From positions 1-64,000 of the forward strand of contig JAAYOQ010000030.1 of the NCBI GenBank assembly GCA_012520255.1: a DNA stretch of 64,000 bases, given 5' to 3'. Below are positions 33,671 through 43,592 of the stretch, one piece after another. How positions within the stretch are numbered: the stretch's first letter is position 1; each line of letters opens with the position of its first letter. The DNA is from Erysipelotrichia bacterium. GTDB taxonomy: Bacteria; Bacillota_I; Bacilli_A; Erysipelotrichales; Erysipelotrichaceae. Both the position numbers and the translations under genes were made by a program. Under the pieces are notes generated by a model. The model was given only the letters and a program-made list of their open reading frames with translations, was not told the DNA's origin and did not search any database.

Positions 33671-34636
33671 ATGTCATTTGCATCAAGAGTAAAAGATGAA
33701 ATCACTAGACTGCAATTAGAAAAAGACCCTAAAAGAGGTCTTCTTTCGGGCTTGCTTCAATCACTGGCGAGCATAGGAATTTCTAATACTGGAATATCTT
33801 TGACCCTTAAAATCTCTAATGGTCAGATTGCTAAAAGGGCAGCACTTGATTTAAGGGATCTTTATGATGTAAGAAGTCAGTTTTCGGTTATAAAACAGCA
33901 AAAATTGCACAAAAGAAATATTTACCGTATTACAGTAAATGAGAAGGTTAAGGAAATATTGAATGATTTGGATTTGTGGACTGATAGAGGTTTGCAAGAT
34001 CATCCTCGTATGATGTTTTTGTCAACTGATGAAATGGTTAGAGGTTATGTAGCAGGAACGTTTTTAGCTACAGGCTCTATCAACAGGCCTACCAGTTCAA
34101 ACTATCACATGGAGGTCACAGCTAATAGTGAAGGTCATGCCGATTTTTTGATTAAATTATTGACTAAATTTAGAATACCTGCTAAAAGAACGGAAAGAAG
34201 GAAAAAAACAATTGTCTATGTTAAATCGGGAGAAGCCATAGCTGATTTTTTGATTTTAATTGGCGCTAACGATGCTTTAATGGAATTTGAAAATGAAAGA
34301 ATTAATCGCGATTATTTTAACAACTTTCAAAGATTAGAAAATATTAATATTGCCAATGAGCAAAAGACTTTAGCTGTTGCTCAAAAACAGATTGAAGCTA
34401 TTCAATATTTGCTGGACAGAAAACTGGAGCATTTGTTAAGAAAAGAGGATTTAGAGGTCGCGATGCTCAGGATGGAATTTCAGGATGCCTCTTTTAATGA
34501 GTTGGCCAAAGAGTATTACAACAGGACAGGAGTTTTGTTAAGTAAATCAGGGATAAGACATCGTTTCAATAAAGTTTTGGCTTTAAAAGAAAAGTATGAA
34601 GAAAGAGAAAGAGAATTGGAGGGAACTAATGAATAA
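33671..34636 (+). CDS. whiA: DNA-binding protein WhiA
   Basis: 321 residues. WhiA combines a LAGLIDADG-homing-endonuclease-like N-terminal domain with a C-terminal helix-turn-helix; in Bacillota it influences cell division and chromosome segregation. SFASRVKDEI, FLATGSI and the closing RMEFQDASFNELAKEYY...SKSGIRHRFNKV are typical. Start is adjacent to the yvcK stop with no gap, so translation is coupled. Confidence 0.93.
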   Translation: MSFASRVKDEITRLQLEKDPKRGLLSGLLQSLASIGISNTGISLTLKISNGQIAKRAALDLRDLYDVRSQFSVIKQQKLHKRNIYRITVNEKVKEILNDLDLWTDRGLQDHPRMMFLSTDEMVRGYVAGTFLATGSINRPTSSNYHMEVTANSEGHADFLIKLLTKFRIPAKRTERRKKTIVYVKSGEAIADFLILIGANDALMEFENERINRDYFNNFQRLENINIANEQKTLAVAQKQIEAIQYLLDRKLEHLLRKEDLEVAMLRMEFQDASFNELAKEYYNRTGVLLSKSGIRHRFNKVLALKEKYEERERELEGTNE

Positions 34637-34877
34637 AGAGACATTGTTTTCAATTATATTTACTCTATTTGTTATATTTTTAATGGTTTTACTTTGGCCT
34701 TTGATTAAATGGTTTGTTTTAATTATTTTAGTTTTGGCTATTATATTATTTATAAGAGTAGCAATTGAATCAAAAAAAGTAAAAGAAGAAATACAAAAAG
34801 ATCCACAGAGACATTATAATAAGGTCAGTGGTGATGTTATTAATGCTGAATATACAGAAAAAGAAATTGATGAATAA
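34629..34877 (+). CDS. Small membrane protein after whiA
   Basis: 82 residues: two hydrophobic segments (about 6-25 and 27-45), probably a helical hairpin, then a charged tail with KKVKEEIQKDPQRHYNK. No family recognised. ATG at 34629 chosen because GGAGGGA lies five bases upstream; it overlaps the whiA stop by eight bases, implying coupling. Confidence 0.7.
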   Translation: MNKETLFSIIFTLFVIFLMVLLWPLIKWFVLIILVLAIILFIRVAIESKKVKEEIQKDPQRHYNKVSGDVINAEYTEKEIDE

Positions 34878-34891
34878 TTAACGGGTGAAAT

Positions 34892-35803
34892 ATGATTAGA
34901 AGAGGAAAAGAAGAAGATAAAAGAGCTATTTTTGATTTGTATACTAAAAGTGGAGTCTTAAATTTTGAAAGTCAGGACGAATATTTTATTAATGCTTTTA
35001 TTCCGGAAAACATTTTAGTTAATGATGTTAATGGTTCAGTAGTAGCTTCAATGCAGACAAATTATCATTCACTAATATTACACAAAAAAAGACTTTCAGC
35101 TTCATTTGTTTTTGGCCAGTTTTATGACAGAAGTAAAGGGATCAGATATTATGATGCCTTAAAAGATGAGGTGTTTGAGCAACAGAAGTATAAAACACTT
35201 GTCACAATTGTTCCAACTAAAACCCCTGCTGAATATGAGAAATATGGTTTTGAGTCAATTTATAATCAAAGATTATACACAATTTCTCGTTCCCACTTAA
35301 AAAACAGTTCTTATGCAGGAGTAAGCAGAAGTTTTAAAGTTAAGGATCTGGTTGATGTGTATGAAGCTTTTATTGAGAACTTTAATGGTTATTTAATAAG
35401 GGATTACAACTATTATATGAACCTGATAGATTTATTGCAGATTAAAAGGTATAATCTGGTAGCTTTTTATGACGATGAGTCAATATGCAGAGGTTATATG
35501 ATTTACTATATTGAAAGCAGTAGAATTGTAATTGAAGAAATTATCTATTTAGATGGTTTAGCATTGACTAGACTATTATGTTATGCTTTAAGAAGAAAAA
35601 AGAGTATCCAGGTATATGTTTCAGAACACGAAGATTTATCAAAAGCCTATCCTTCTGTCAGTTATAAATCAGTTAGCAAATATGTAGCCAGGATTAATGA
35701 TTTTGAATTATTTAACAAGCTTTATGAAAGTAATGTTACAACTTCATCTGAAGGCTTTAATTTACTTAATAAAGCATTATATATTAACGATTTGAACTAT
35801 TAA
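34892..35803 (+). CDS. GNAT-family acetyltransferase (Eis-like)
   Basis: 303 residues. N-terminal GNAT fold: the segment [22 protein letters not shown] matches the acetyl-CoA pyrophosphate loop of Eis-type enzymes, with a weakened R/QxxGxG motif, followed by [12 protein letters not shown], the usual GNAT end. The rest (about 150-303) looks like a second, degenerate GNAT or sterol-carrier-like half. Substrate unknown. It is 14 bases behind the small membrane gene and has only a poor ribosome site. Confidence 0.75.
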   Translation: MIRRGKEEDKRAIFDLYTKSGVLNFESQDEYFINAFIPENILVNDVNGSVVASMQTNYHSLILHKKRLSASFVFGQFYDRSKGIRYYDALKDEVFEQQKYKTLVTIVPTKTPAEYEKYGFESIYNQRLYTISRSHLKNSSYAGVSRSFKVKDLVDVYEAFIENFNGYLIRDYNYYMNLIDLLQIKRYNLVAFYDDESICRGYMIYYIESSRIVIEEIIYLDGLALTRLLCYALRRKKSIQVYVSEHEDLSKAYPSVSYKSVSKYVARINDFELFNKLYESNVTTSSEGFNLLNKALYINDLNY

Positions 35804-35816
35804 TATGGAGGTTATT

Positions 35817-36350
35817 ATGAAATTAAAAGGATCAAAAACAGAAAAAAACTTATGGGAAGCATTTGCGGGTGAATCACAGGCAAGAAACAAGTATACTTAC
35901 TATGCTTCAAAAGCTAAAAAAGAAGGTTATGAACAAATTGCTGCTATTTTCCTGGAAACTGCCGGAAATGAAAAAGAGCATGCCGAATTATGGTATAAAC
36001 ATTTAAATGGTATTGGTTCAACATTAGAGAACTTGTTAGATGCAGCTGAAGGAGAAAATTACGAGTGGACTACTATGTATAAGGAAATGGCTGCTACAGC
36101 CAGAGAAGAAGGCTTTATCAGAATTGCTGAACAGATGGAAGGTGTAGCAGAGATTGAAAAACATCACGAAGAAAGATATCGCAAGTTAGCAGAAAATATT
36201 AAAAAAGGTGAGGTATTTCAGAAAGTTGATAAAAACACCTGGATTTGTAGAAACTGTGGACATTTATATTTTGGAAAAGCAGCTCCAGAAGTTTGTCCGG
36301 TATGTGACCACTCTCAGGGTTATTTTATGCTTCATGTAGAAAATTATTAA
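35817..36350 (+). CDS. rbr: Rubrerythrin
   Basis: 177 residues. Non-haem diiron protein with C-terminal rubredoxin centre; reduces hydrogen peroxide in anaerobes. Diiron ligands lie in [26 protein letters not shown] and EIEKHHEER; the rubredoxin CxxC pairs are CRNC and CPVC. ATG at 35817 selected because the upstream TATGGAGG supplies the ribosome site; the ATG at 35805 overlaps it. Followed by a terminator. Confidence 0.95.
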   Translation: MKLKGSKTEKNLWEAFAGESQARNKYTYYASKAKKEGYEQIAAIFLETAGNEKEHAELWYKHLNGIGSTLENLLDAAEGENYEWTTMYKEMAATAREEGFIRIAEQMEGVAEIEKHHEERYRKLAENIKKGEVFQKVDKNTWICRNCGHLYFGKAAPEVCPVCDHSQGYFMLHVENY

Positions 36351-36379
36351 AATTGAATACCACATATGTTTATAATGAC

Positions 36380-36411
36380 AGAAACAGGCTTTAAAAAGTC
36401 TGTTTCTTTTA
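36380..36411 (+). terminator. Terminator after rubrerythrin
   Basis: Ten-pair stem AGAAACAGGC / GTCTGTTTCT with one wobble, loop A-rich, then TTTT. Confidence 0.85.
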
Positions 36412-36603
36412 AAAAAGGGCAATATAAATAAACCAGGCAATTAAAAAAAAGAATAAAATTATAAAAAAAGTTTTAGAGATGATTGAAGATAATTATTATT
36501 AAGGAGCTGCTATTTTATTAGTGATTTTTATTTTTTTTATAAAATTAAACTGTTGAAAATGTTTATTATTTGTGAAAAATATATTAAATATACTCTGTTA
36601 AAA
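36412..36603. other. AT-rich intergenic stretch before gapA
   Basis: Part of a 318-base gap. I see no gene with a start codon and ribosome site. On the minus strand a short hydrophobic frame occurs near 36420-36500 but lacks a start codon. Probably only promoter-upstream DNA. Confidence 0.5.
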
Positions 36604-36632
36604 TTGACTTTTAAATGGTTAGAACATATAAT
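36604..36632 (+). promoter_or_regulatory. Promoter of gapA
   Basis: TTGACT and TATAAT with a 17-base spacer, near consensus. Leader of about 30 bases with TAGGAGG nine bases before the ATG, fitting a highly expressed glycolytic gene. Confidence 0.85.
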
Positions 36633-36668
36633 TTATATGTAACAAAATAGACTATAGGAGGATAAAAA

Positions 36669-37736
36669 ATGTCAGTTAAAGTTGCTATTAATGGTTTCGG
36701 GCGCATTGGTCGTTTAGCATTCAGACAAATGTTCGGAACAGAGGGTTATGATATCGTAGCTATTAATGACTTAACAAGTCCAGCTATGTTAGCTCATTTA
36801 TTAAAGTATGACACTGCTCAAGGTGGTTATTGTGGAGTTTTCGGTGAAAACAAACATACAGTAACTTCTAAGGAGCCTGTATACGAAGAAGATGGAAAAA
36901 CAGTTAAGGTTCACGGTTCAATCACTGTAGATGGTGAAGAAATTACTATTTATTCTATGCCAAATGCAAGAGATTTACCTTGGAAAGAATTAGATGTTGA
37001 TGTAGTTTTAGAATGTACTGGATTCTATACATCAAAGGCAAAATCACAAGCTCATATTGACGCTGGTGCTAAAAAGGTTGTTATCTCAGCTCCTGCAGGA
37101 AATGATTTACCAACAGTTGTTTATAATGTTAACCACGATATTTTAACAGCTGAAGATACAATTATTTCTGCAGCAAGTTGTACTACAAACTGCTTAGCTC
37201 CAATGGCTAAAGCATTAAACGATTATGCTCCAATTCAATCAGGTATCATGACAACTGTTCATGCTTACACTGGTGACCAGATGCTTTTAGATGGACCACA
37301 TAGAAAAGGTAATTTACAAAGAGCAAGAGCTGCAGCTGCTAATATTGTTCCTGCTACTACTGGAGCTGCTAAAGCTATCGCTAATGTTATTCCAGAATTA
37401 ACTGGAAAATTAATTGGTTCAGCTCAACGTGTTCCTACAGTTACTGGTTCTGTCACAGTTTTACATGCAGTTGTAAAAGGAAAAGATGTTACTGTTGAAT
37501 CTGTAAATGCTGCTAATAAGGCTGCAGCTAACGATTCTTATGGTTATACTGAAGAACTATTAGTATCTGCAGACACTATCGGTATGGAATATGGTTCATT
37601 ATTTGATGCTAATCAGACAATGGTTGCTAAGGTAGATGATGAAACGTATCATGTTCAAGTTGTTGCCTGGTATGATAATGAAATGAGTTATGTCTGCCAG
37701 ATGGTTAAAACAATCAAGTATTTAGCTTCAATCTAA
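36669..37736 (+). CDS. gapA: Glyceraldehyde-3-phosphate dehydrogenase
   Basis: 355 residues, cytoplasmic glycolytic enzyme. NAD fold INGFGRIGR (9-17), [17 protein letters not shown], the catalytic ASCTTNC, and WYDNEMSY near the end. About 20 residues longer than the common ~335, with extra residues around 60-85. Monocistronic with its own strong promoter and terminator. Confidence 0.96.
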   Translation: MSVKVAINGFGRIGRLAFRQMFGTEGYDIVAINDLTSPAMLAHLLKYDTAQGGYCGVFGENKHTVTSKEPVYEEDGKTVKVHGSITVDGEEITIYSMPNARDLPWKELDVDVVLECTGFYTSKAKSQAHIDAGAKKVVISAPAGNDLPTVVYNVNHDILTAEDTIISAASCTTNCLAPMAKALNDYAPIQSGIMTTVHAYTGDQMLLDGPHRKGNLQRARAAAANIVPATTGAAKAIANVIPELTGKLIGSAQRVPTVTGSVTVLHAVVKGKDVTVESVNAANKAAANDSYGYTEELLVSADTIGMEYGSLFDANQTMVAKVDDETYHVQVVAWYDNEMSYVCQMVKTIKYLASI

Positions 37737-37757
37737 TATTAGAATTTAAATAATTAC

Positions 37758-37790
37758 GAAACTCCAGTTTTATCTGGAGTTTTCTTTTGG
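37758..37790 (+). terminator. Terminator after gapA
   Basis: Stem AAACTCCAG / CTGGAGTTT, loop TTTTAT, tail TTCTTTT. Confidence 0.9.
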
Positions 37791-37809
37791 TTTAAAAAAT
37801 ATTATTGTA

Positions 37810-37818
37810 TGGTACAAT
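37810..37818 (+). promoter_or_regulatory. Extended -10 promoter of rlmN operon
   Basis: TGGTACAAT, 18 bases before the ATG. Leader of about a dozen bases with AAGAGG in it. Heads a compact run of six overlapping or touching genes to 43461. Confidence 0.6.
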
Positions 37819-37836
37819 ATTTAAGAGGATAGTTTA

Positions 37837-38883
37837 ATGAAATCGATTTATGACTTTACTTATGATCAGCTGGTAGAAATGTGCTTAGATAATGGTTTTA
37901 AAAAATATAATGCCAACCAGATTTTTTCATGGTTATATCGTAAAAGAGTTACCAGTTATGAAGAAATGACTAATATCAGTAAAAAGTTAAGGCAATTTTT
38001 AAAAGAGAATTATTCAATCGGAACATTGGAAATTTTACAGTTACAGGTAAGTAAGGATTCAACAAGAAAGTATTTGTTTAAACTATCTGATGGTAGCAGT
38101 ATTGAAGCTGTTTTAATGCACTATGATTATGGCAACACTATTTGTGTTACAAGTCAGGTTGGCTGTAATATGGGTTGTACATTTTGTGCTAGTGGATTGT
38201 TAAAGAAACAAAGAGATTTAACTGCCGGAGAGATGGTTTTACAGGTCTTAACAGTTCAAAAAGAGATTGATGAACTGGGAAAAAGAATTTCTCATATTGT
38301 GGTAATGGGGACAGGAGAGCCGTTTGATAACTATGACAGCGTAATGAGTTTTTTAAATACCGTTAATCATGATTTAGGTTTAGGAATTGGTGCCAGACAT
38401 ATCACCATTTCTACATGTGGTTTAGTAGATGGAATAAAAAGATTTGCTGATGAAAAAACAAAATACAATCTTGCCATTTCTTTACATGCTCCAAATGATG
38501 AGATAAGAAACCAAATTATGCCAGTCAATAAAGCTTATCCAATAGCTAAACTTATGGAAGCATTAAAATATTATACAAGCAAAAATAATAGAAGAATATC
38601 TTTCGAATATATTCTGTTAAAGGGAGTTAATGATACTGATAAATGTGTTAACCAGCTTGCAGAATTAACTAAACATTTTGATGTTTATGTAAATTTAATT
38701 CCTTATAACAATGTTGATGAAAGTGGATATGTTTCAACTGATTATAAAAGTGCGATGATCTTTTATGACAAGCTGATGCGTAAAAATGTAAGGTGTACAT
38801 TACGTCAGAAAATGGGCGATGATATAGATGCTGCCTGTGGGCAGTTAAGAAGTAAATACGAAAGGAAAAAGATTAATGAGTAG
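37837..38883 (+). CDS. rlmN: 23S rRNA/tRNA adenine-C2 methyltransferase
   Basis: 348 residues. Radical-SAM enzyme methylating A2503 of 23S rRNA and A37 of some tRNAs. Cluster motif CNMGCTFC (CxxxCxxC) in VTSQVGCNMGCTFCASG, MGTGEPFDNY, and the C-terminal Cys in GDDIDAACGQL that carries the methyl group. The stop overlaps the phosphatase start by eight bases. Confidence 0.95.
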   Translation: MKSIYDFTYDQLVEMCLDNGFKKYNANQIFSWLYRKRVTSYEEMTNISKKLRQFLKENYSIGTLEILQLQVSKDSTRKYLFKLSDGSSIEAVLMHYDYGNTICVTSQVGCNMGCTFCASGLLKKQRDLTAGEMVLQVLTVQKEIDELGKRISHIVVMGTGEPFDNYDSVMSFLNTVNHDLGLGIGARHITISTCGLVDGIKRFADEKTKYNLAISLHAPNDEIRNQIMPVNKAYPIAKLMEALKYYTSKNNRRISFEYILLKGVNDTDKCVNQLAELTKHFDVYVNLIPYNNVDESGYVSTDYKSAMIFYDKLMRKNVRCTLRQKMGDDIDAACGQLRSKYERKKINE

Positions 38884-39592
38884 TTATGGTTTGACCGATA
38901 CTGGAAAGCTGAGAAAAATAAATCAAGACAGTTTCGTTATTGTCGATAATGAAAAGCTTTTTCTTGGAGTTGTTTGTGATGGAATCGGCGGAAACAATGC
39001 TGGAGAAATTGCGGCTGATTTAGCTGTAAAGGTAATGGCTTCATATTTTAATGGTGACTATAAAGCAGAAAATCAGATAGAAAAAATGTATAATGCTATT
39101 GATGTAACAAATCTGGCTGTTTTCCAAAAAGGACATGAAGATCAAAAATATAGTGGTATGGGGACTACATTAGTAGCAGCATATATTGATAAAGAATGTA
39201 CTTTAATTGCCAATGTCGGCGATTCAAGAGGTTATATTCTTACTGAAGATAATAAATTACTTCAAATTACCGAAGATCATACCCTGTTTAATGATTTAAT
39301 TAAAAAACACAATCTTACAGAAAGTGTGGCTAAACAGGTTGTTGGTAAAAACGTTATTTCCAAGGCAATAGGAGTTTTTGAAAAAGTTGAAGCTGATGTA
39401 TTTGAAATAAAACAAGAATATAAAGCTATTTTGCTATGTTCTGATGGATTACACGGATTTGTAGAAGATGAAGAGATTAAAGAAGTTCTGTTATCTGGAA
39501 GTACAATAGAAAATAAAATTAAAAAGCTAATCAAAAAAGCTAATGAAGCAGGTGGTTTAGATAATATTACTGCCTTAATATATCAGAGGTAA
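38876..39592 (+). CDS. prpC: PP2C-type Ser/Thr phosphatase
   Basis: 238 residues. Metal-dependent phosphatase that reverses PrkC phosphorylation. Metal ligands in KINQD, VCDGIGG, and SDGLHGF, plus GGLDNITAL at the end. It is directly upstream of the kinase, the conserved Bacillota pairing. Confidence 0.94.
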   Translation: MSSYGLTDTGKLRKINQDSFVIVDNEKLFLGVVCDGIGGNNAGEIAADLAVKVMASYFNGDYKAENQIEKMYNAIDVTNLAVFQKGHEDQKYSGMGTTLVAAYIDKECTLIANVGDSRGYILTEDNKLLQITEDHTLFNDLIKKHNLTESVAKQVVGKNVISKAIGVFEKVEADVFEIKQEYKAILLCSDGLHGFVEDEEIKEVLLSGSTIENKIKKLIKKANEAGGLDNITALIYQR

Positions 39593-39598
39593 TTGTTT

Positions 39599-41263
39599 AT
39601 GGCTGAAATGATTGGAAACAGATATATAGTAGTTAAAAAAATAGGTGAAGGAGGCATGGCTGATGTATATTTAGCTATTGACTCTATTTTGAAGCGAGAA
39701 GTTGCTGTTAAGGTATTAAGAGGAGATTTAGCCAGTGATCCAGTCAATTTAACCAGATTCAAAAGAGAAGCTTTGGCTATTACTTCTACTTCTCATCCTA
39801 ATATTGTTGAAGTTTTTGATGTTGGACAACATGATGGCAAACACTACATAGTTATGGAATATGTCCACAGTAAAACCCTTAAACAGCTAATTCGTTCAAG
39901 GGGCAATATTCCTATCGATGAAGCGGTAAATATTATGAAACAGTTAGTTTCTGCAGTTGAACATGCTCATAAGATGGGAATTATACATCGTGATATAAAA
40001 TCGCAAAATGTCTTAGTCAAGGATGATGGAACAGTTAAACTTTCCGACTTTGGAATTGCTTCGATAGTTGGTGTTTCAGATATCACAAAAACTGATACTG
40101 TTATTGGCTCAGTTCATTATATGGCTCCAGAACTTGCTCAAGGACAACCGGTTAAAGTTCAATCGGATATTTATTCTTTAGGCATTGTATTTTATGAATT
40201 GTTAACAGGAGATGTACCTTATCATAGTGAAACTGCGGTAGAAGTTGCTCTTAAACATATGCACAACGATGTACCTCCGGTTAAAAATTTCAACTCTCAG
40301 ATACCACAGTCGGTAGAAAATATTGTTATTAGATCAACATCTAGAAAAGTTGATTTAAGATATAAAACAGCAATGGAAATGTATAATGATTTGGTTACCT
40401 GTTTAGATTTAGCCAGATATTATGAACCAAAAATTAATTTAAAAGAAATTGAAGAAAAGAAAAAGTTGGAAGAAAACAAAAAACATAGCAAGCCTCAGTT
40501 GGTGCGAAAAAAGAAAAAGAATAACACCGACTATATGAATATATTTGCTATTGGTGGCGCTGGTATTTTAGCTTTTATAATCCTATTTCTGTTAATTAAT
40601 TTAACTAATGGTTTATCTGTTAAAAAGGAAAAAGTTAAAGTTCCAAATGTTATAATGTATTCAGTTGAAGATGCAGTTATATTACTTGAATCTCAAGGTT
40701 TAAGAGTAGAAAATATTAATTATGAATCCACTTTCGATTATGATAAAGGAATTGTTTTCTCTATTTCTCCAGCTGTTGGGGTAGAGGTTTTTAAAGACAG
40801 TACGGTTGTGCTCTCGGTTTCTTTAGGTAAGAAGTTTAAAGTTGAAAATTATGTTGGTAAAGATATTAATACTGTCAAGCCGCTGTTGGAGGCAGCAGGC
40901 TTTGAGGTTATTGTCTTATTAGTGGAAAGTAAAGATCATAAAAAGGATGAAATAATTAACCAAAGTTTATATGAAGGATTAATATTAGATCCAACCGACA
41001 AAAAAATTATCAATTTTGATGTCGCAACAGATATCTCATTTATGATTCCTTTAAGTATCGAAGGGATGGATATAAATGAGGCAAAAGAATTGTTAGAAAG
41101 TATGGGAGCTAAAGTTATGCTCAATCAACTTAATATAGAAGATAACTTAGATGAGGATGGCAATTATATTATTCCTCAAGGTATCGTAGTAAGTTGCAGT
41201 CCGGTCTGGGGAACATATTATGTTCAAACAGAAGGAGTGGTTATAACTTTGAGTTATTATTGA
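39599..41263 (+). CDS. prkC: PASTA-domain Ser/Thr protein kinase
   Basis: 554 residues. Kinase domain (about 8-270): glycine loop GEGGMADVY, catalytic Lys in VAVKVL, HRDIKSQN, DFGIAS, APE. A basic juxtamembrane stretch (RKKKKN) precedes one membrane helix (about 315-340). Three extracellular PASTA modules (about 348-415, 416-480, 483-554) sense muropeptides or lipid II in known homologues. ATG at 39599 with AGAGGT eight bases before; a TTG six bases earlier is less likely. Confidence 0.95.
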   Translation: MAEMIGNRYIVVKKIGEGGMADVYLAIDSILKREVAVKVLRGDLASDPVNLTRFKREALAITSTSHPNIVEVFDVGQHDGKHYIVMEYVHSKTLKQLIRSRGNIPIDEAVNIMKQLVSAVEHAHKMGIIHRDIKSQNVLVKDDGTVKLSDFGIASIVGVSDITKTDTVIGSVHYMAPELAQGQPVKVQSDIYSLGIVFYELLTGDVPYHSETAVEVALKHMHNDVPPVKNFNSQIPQSVENIVIRSTSRKVDLRYKTAMEMYNDLVTCLDLARYYEPKINLKEIEEKKKLEENKKHSKPQLVRKKKKNNTDYMNIFAIGGAGILAFIILFLLINLTNGLSVKKEKVKVPNVIMYSVEDAVILLESQGLRVENINYESTFDYDKGIVFSISPAVGVEVFKDSTVVLSVSLGKKFKVENYVGKDINTVKPLLEAAGFEVIVLLVESKDHKKDEIINQSLYEGLILDPTDKKIINFDVATDISFMIPLSIEGMDINEAKELLESMGAKVMLNQLNIEDNLDEDGNYIIPQGIVVSCSPVWGTYYVQTEGVVITLSYY

Positions 41264-41267
41264 TAAA

Positions 41268-42125
41268 ATGGGTAAAATTATAAAAATTGTTTCCAATCGT
41301 TATACTGTTTATAGTGAAGGTCAATCTTACGATGCTATAGCTATGGGCAAACTTCGTCTGCAAGATAGACCTGTTGTTGGAGATGAAGTTGAGTTTGAAC
41401 TGATTGAAGAACAATATTGTATTCAAAAGATTCTGAAAAGAAGAAATCAACTATATAGACCGGCTATCAGTAATGTCGATCAAGCAATGATTGTAATGAG
41501 TGCTGTGGAACCTGATTTTTCTAACATCTTAGTTGACAGATTAATATTTTTAATCAGTTATAATGATATTGAACCTGTCATTGTTATTACCAAGATGGAT
41601 TTAATAGATGAAACAAATGAAATCAATCAATATATAGAAGATTATAAAAAGTCTGGTTACAAAGTTATTTGTACAGGTTTTGGTGATGACTTAACAGAGT
41701 TAAAAGAAACTTTGAAAGACAAAGTGACTGTTCTGGCAGGTCAATCAGGAGTAGGAAAGAGTAGTTTGTTAAACAGATTAGATAAAAGATTTTCGCTACA
41801 GACCCAAGAAATCTCTAAGGCTTTGGGACGAGGAAAACATACAACCAGACATACAGAATTGTATCAGGTTGCTGGTGGCTGGTTAGCAGATACTCCTGGC
41901 TTTTCTTCACTGGATTTTTCTAGAATTGATTCCAAGTTATTAATTGAAAAACTTAAAGATTTTAGAGTTGATGATAGTTGCAGATTCAATGATTGTCAGC
42001 ATATCAATGAACCGGATTGTGCTGTTAAAAGAGGTGTGGAAGATGGCACCGTTTCGTCTTTAAGATATAAAAATTATTTAGATGTTGTACCTTTGTGCAA
42101 CCAAAGAAAGGAATGGGAATTATGA
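41268..42125 (+). CDS. rsgA: Ribosome small-subunit GTPase RsgA
   Basis: 285 residues. Circularly permuted GTPase for late 30S maturation. OB-fold at the N-terminus, then G4 TKMDL, G1 GQSGVGKSS and G3 DTPGFS in permuted order, then a zinc site C-x5-C-x-H-x5-C. Part of the conserved prpC-prkC-rsgA-rpe group. Overlaps rpe by four bases. Confidence 0.95.
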   Translation: MGKIIKIVSNRYTVYSEGQSYDAIAMGKLRLQDRPVVGDEVEFELIEEQYCIQKILKRRNQLYRPAISNVDQAMIVMSAVEPDFSNILVDRLIFLISYNDIEPVIVITKMDLIDETNEINQYIEDYKKSGYKVICTGFGDDLTELKETLKDKVTVLAGQSGVGKSSLLNRLDKRFSLQTQEISKALGRGKHTTRHTELYQVAGGWLADTPGFSSLDFSRIDSKLLIEKLKDFRVDDSCRFNDCQHINEPDCAVKRGVEDGTVSSLRYKNYLDVVPLCNQRKEWEL

Positions 42126-42796
42126 TTATTGTATCGCCTTCATTGTTGTCGGCTAATTTTTTGAATCTTGAAAAAGATATTGAAATGTTCAACAAATCAA
42201 ATGCACAATGGCTGCATTATGATGTCATGGATGGAAATTTTGTTCCAAATATTTCTTTTGGTCCCCAAATTTTAGAACAAGTATGTAAGATTACGGATAA
42301 ATTCATTGATGTTCATATTATGGTAGCTAATCCATTAAAGGTGGTTGACTATTTTGATAAGGCAAGAGTGAATATGTTGACATTCCATTATGAAGCAGTT
42401 AAGGATTTAGAGGAGTTAAATGCTGTTATTGATAAAATCCATGCTAAAGGAATAAAAGCTGCTGTTTCTATAAAACCGAATACACCTGTAGAAGTATTAG
42501 AGCCTGTTTTATGCAAGCTAGATATGGTTTTAGTTATGTCTGTTGAACCTGGTTTTGGTGGACAGAAGTTTATGACTGAGATGTTGAGTAAATGTGATTG
42601 GTTACATAACTGGCGTATAGAAAACAATTTGAACTATCTAATTCAGATTGATGGTGGCATCAATTATGAAAACGGTAAGAAAGCAGTAGAACATCACTGT
42701 GATTCCCTGGTAGCTGGTTCTTATTGTTTTAATAATCCTGTAAGTTTTGATTATGCTGTAGACTCTCTTTTGAGCTTGAAAAAGGAAAACAAATGA
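42122..42796 (+). CDS. rpe: Ribulose-phosphate 3-epimerase
   Basis: 224 residues, cytoplasmic TIM barrel of the pentose phosphate pathway. SPSLLSANF, HYDVMDGNFVPNISFG, HIMV, SVEPGFGGQKF and DGGI carry the metal and catalytic residues. ATG at 42122 with AAAGGAA upstream; the longer reading from 42095 is inside rsgA. ATGA overlap with both neighbours. Confidence 0.95.
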   Translation: MIIVSPSLLSANFLNLEKDIEMFNKSNAQWLHYDVMDGNFVPNISFGPQILEQVCKITDKFIDVHIMVANPLKVVDYFDKARVNMLTFHYEAVKDLEELNAVIDKIHAKGIKAAVSIKPNTPVEVLEPVLCKLDMVLVMSVEPGFGGQKFMTEMLSKCDWLHNWRIENNLNYLIQIDGGINYENGKKAVEHHCDSLVAGSYCFNNPVSFDYAVDSLLSLKKENK

Positions 42797-43461
42797 AACG
42801 AATAAAAATTCTTTTTGTAATATTTTTAATGTTGTTTTCTTTGATTGGTTGTAAAACTGATGAAGTTAAAACTGATAATATCAGATTCAAAGAAGAGTAT
42901 GAAAGTATTAATGGGCAATTAAATGATAAAGGAAAAACAATTACTACCATTAATATTGATGAAAATAACTCAATCAGATATATTGAGCAGCAGGAAGTTG
43001 TTGAAGCTTTGATTAATGGCACTCATGTTGTCTATTTTGGCTGGCCAGAATGTTCCTGGTGTCGTAGAGCTTTGCCGGTTTTAATAGATGCTGTTAATGA
43101 GTATCCAGGAATGAGAATCTATTATTTTAGTATTAAACAAGCTCGAGAAGACTATGATAACGGAGTTGATAGTGAACTTGCTGAGTTGTATAAGGAGATT
43201 TCTAAGATTTTGTTAATGAGCGATGTAGATTTTTCTGAAATTAGTGAAGTAGACGAAAATGGAATTTTAAGAATCGTTGCCTCAATGTTGATATTTGTAA
43301 AAAATGGAGATGTCATTGGTGCGCATAGAAGGACAGTATCATCACATTTGGATAGTTATGAAGAACTGACAGCGGAACAAATTAAAGAATTAAAAGAAAT
43401 ATATGATTATTTTTTGCAACAGATGGTCATTGATGATTCATCAGGCTGTTCAGGTTGTTAA
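42793..43461 (+). CDS. Thioredoxin-like lipoprotein
   Basis: 222 residues. Signal peptide with lipobox LIGC (Cys20), so anchored outside. The central domain has VVYFGWPECSWCRRALPVL, a thioredoxin/bacteriocin-resistance-like fold with an active CSWC. It ends SSGCSGC, a second CxxC at the extreme C-terminus that could relay electrons or bind metal. Probably a thiol oxidoreductase for surface proteins. ATGA overlap with rpe puts it in a pentose phosphate operon without obvious reason. Confidence 0.83.
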   Translation: MKRIKILFVIFLMLFSLIGCKTDEVKTDNIRFKEEYESINGQLNDKGKTITTINIDENNSIRYIEQQEVVEALINGTHVVYFGWPECSWCRRALPVLIDAVNEYPGMRIYYFSIKQAREDYDNGVDSELAELYKEISKILLMSDVDFSEISEVDENGILRIVASMLIFVKNGDVIGAHRRTVSSHLDSYEELTAEQIKELKEIYDYFLQQMVIDDSSGCSGC

Positions 43462-43466
43462 AAATC

Positions 43467-43500
43467 AAAAGCCATAAATTAGTTTGTGGCTTTTTATTTT
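43467..43500 (+). terminator. Terminator after the rlmN operon
   Basis: Stem AAAAGCCA / TGGCTTTT with a 12-base loop and a T-rich tail. Confidence 0.85.
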
Positions 43501-43564
43501 GTGCAGTGGCAATAAATATTTTATTTTTATTTATATGGGGAGAAAAACTTTGATTAAACAGTTA

Positions 43565-43592
43565 TTGACATATGCCATAAACAATGTATAAT
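43565..43592 (+). promoter_or_regulatory. Promoter of the DUF5320-MinD operon
   Basis: Perfect TTGACA and TATAAT with 16 bases between. The spacer contains the operator half CATATGCCATA. Confidence 0.88.

Noticed and set aside
36420-36505. Short hydrophobic minus-strand frame between rubrerythrin and gapA
   Set aside because: No ATG, GTG or TTG start with a ribosome site; very AT-rich DNA gives such frames by chance.
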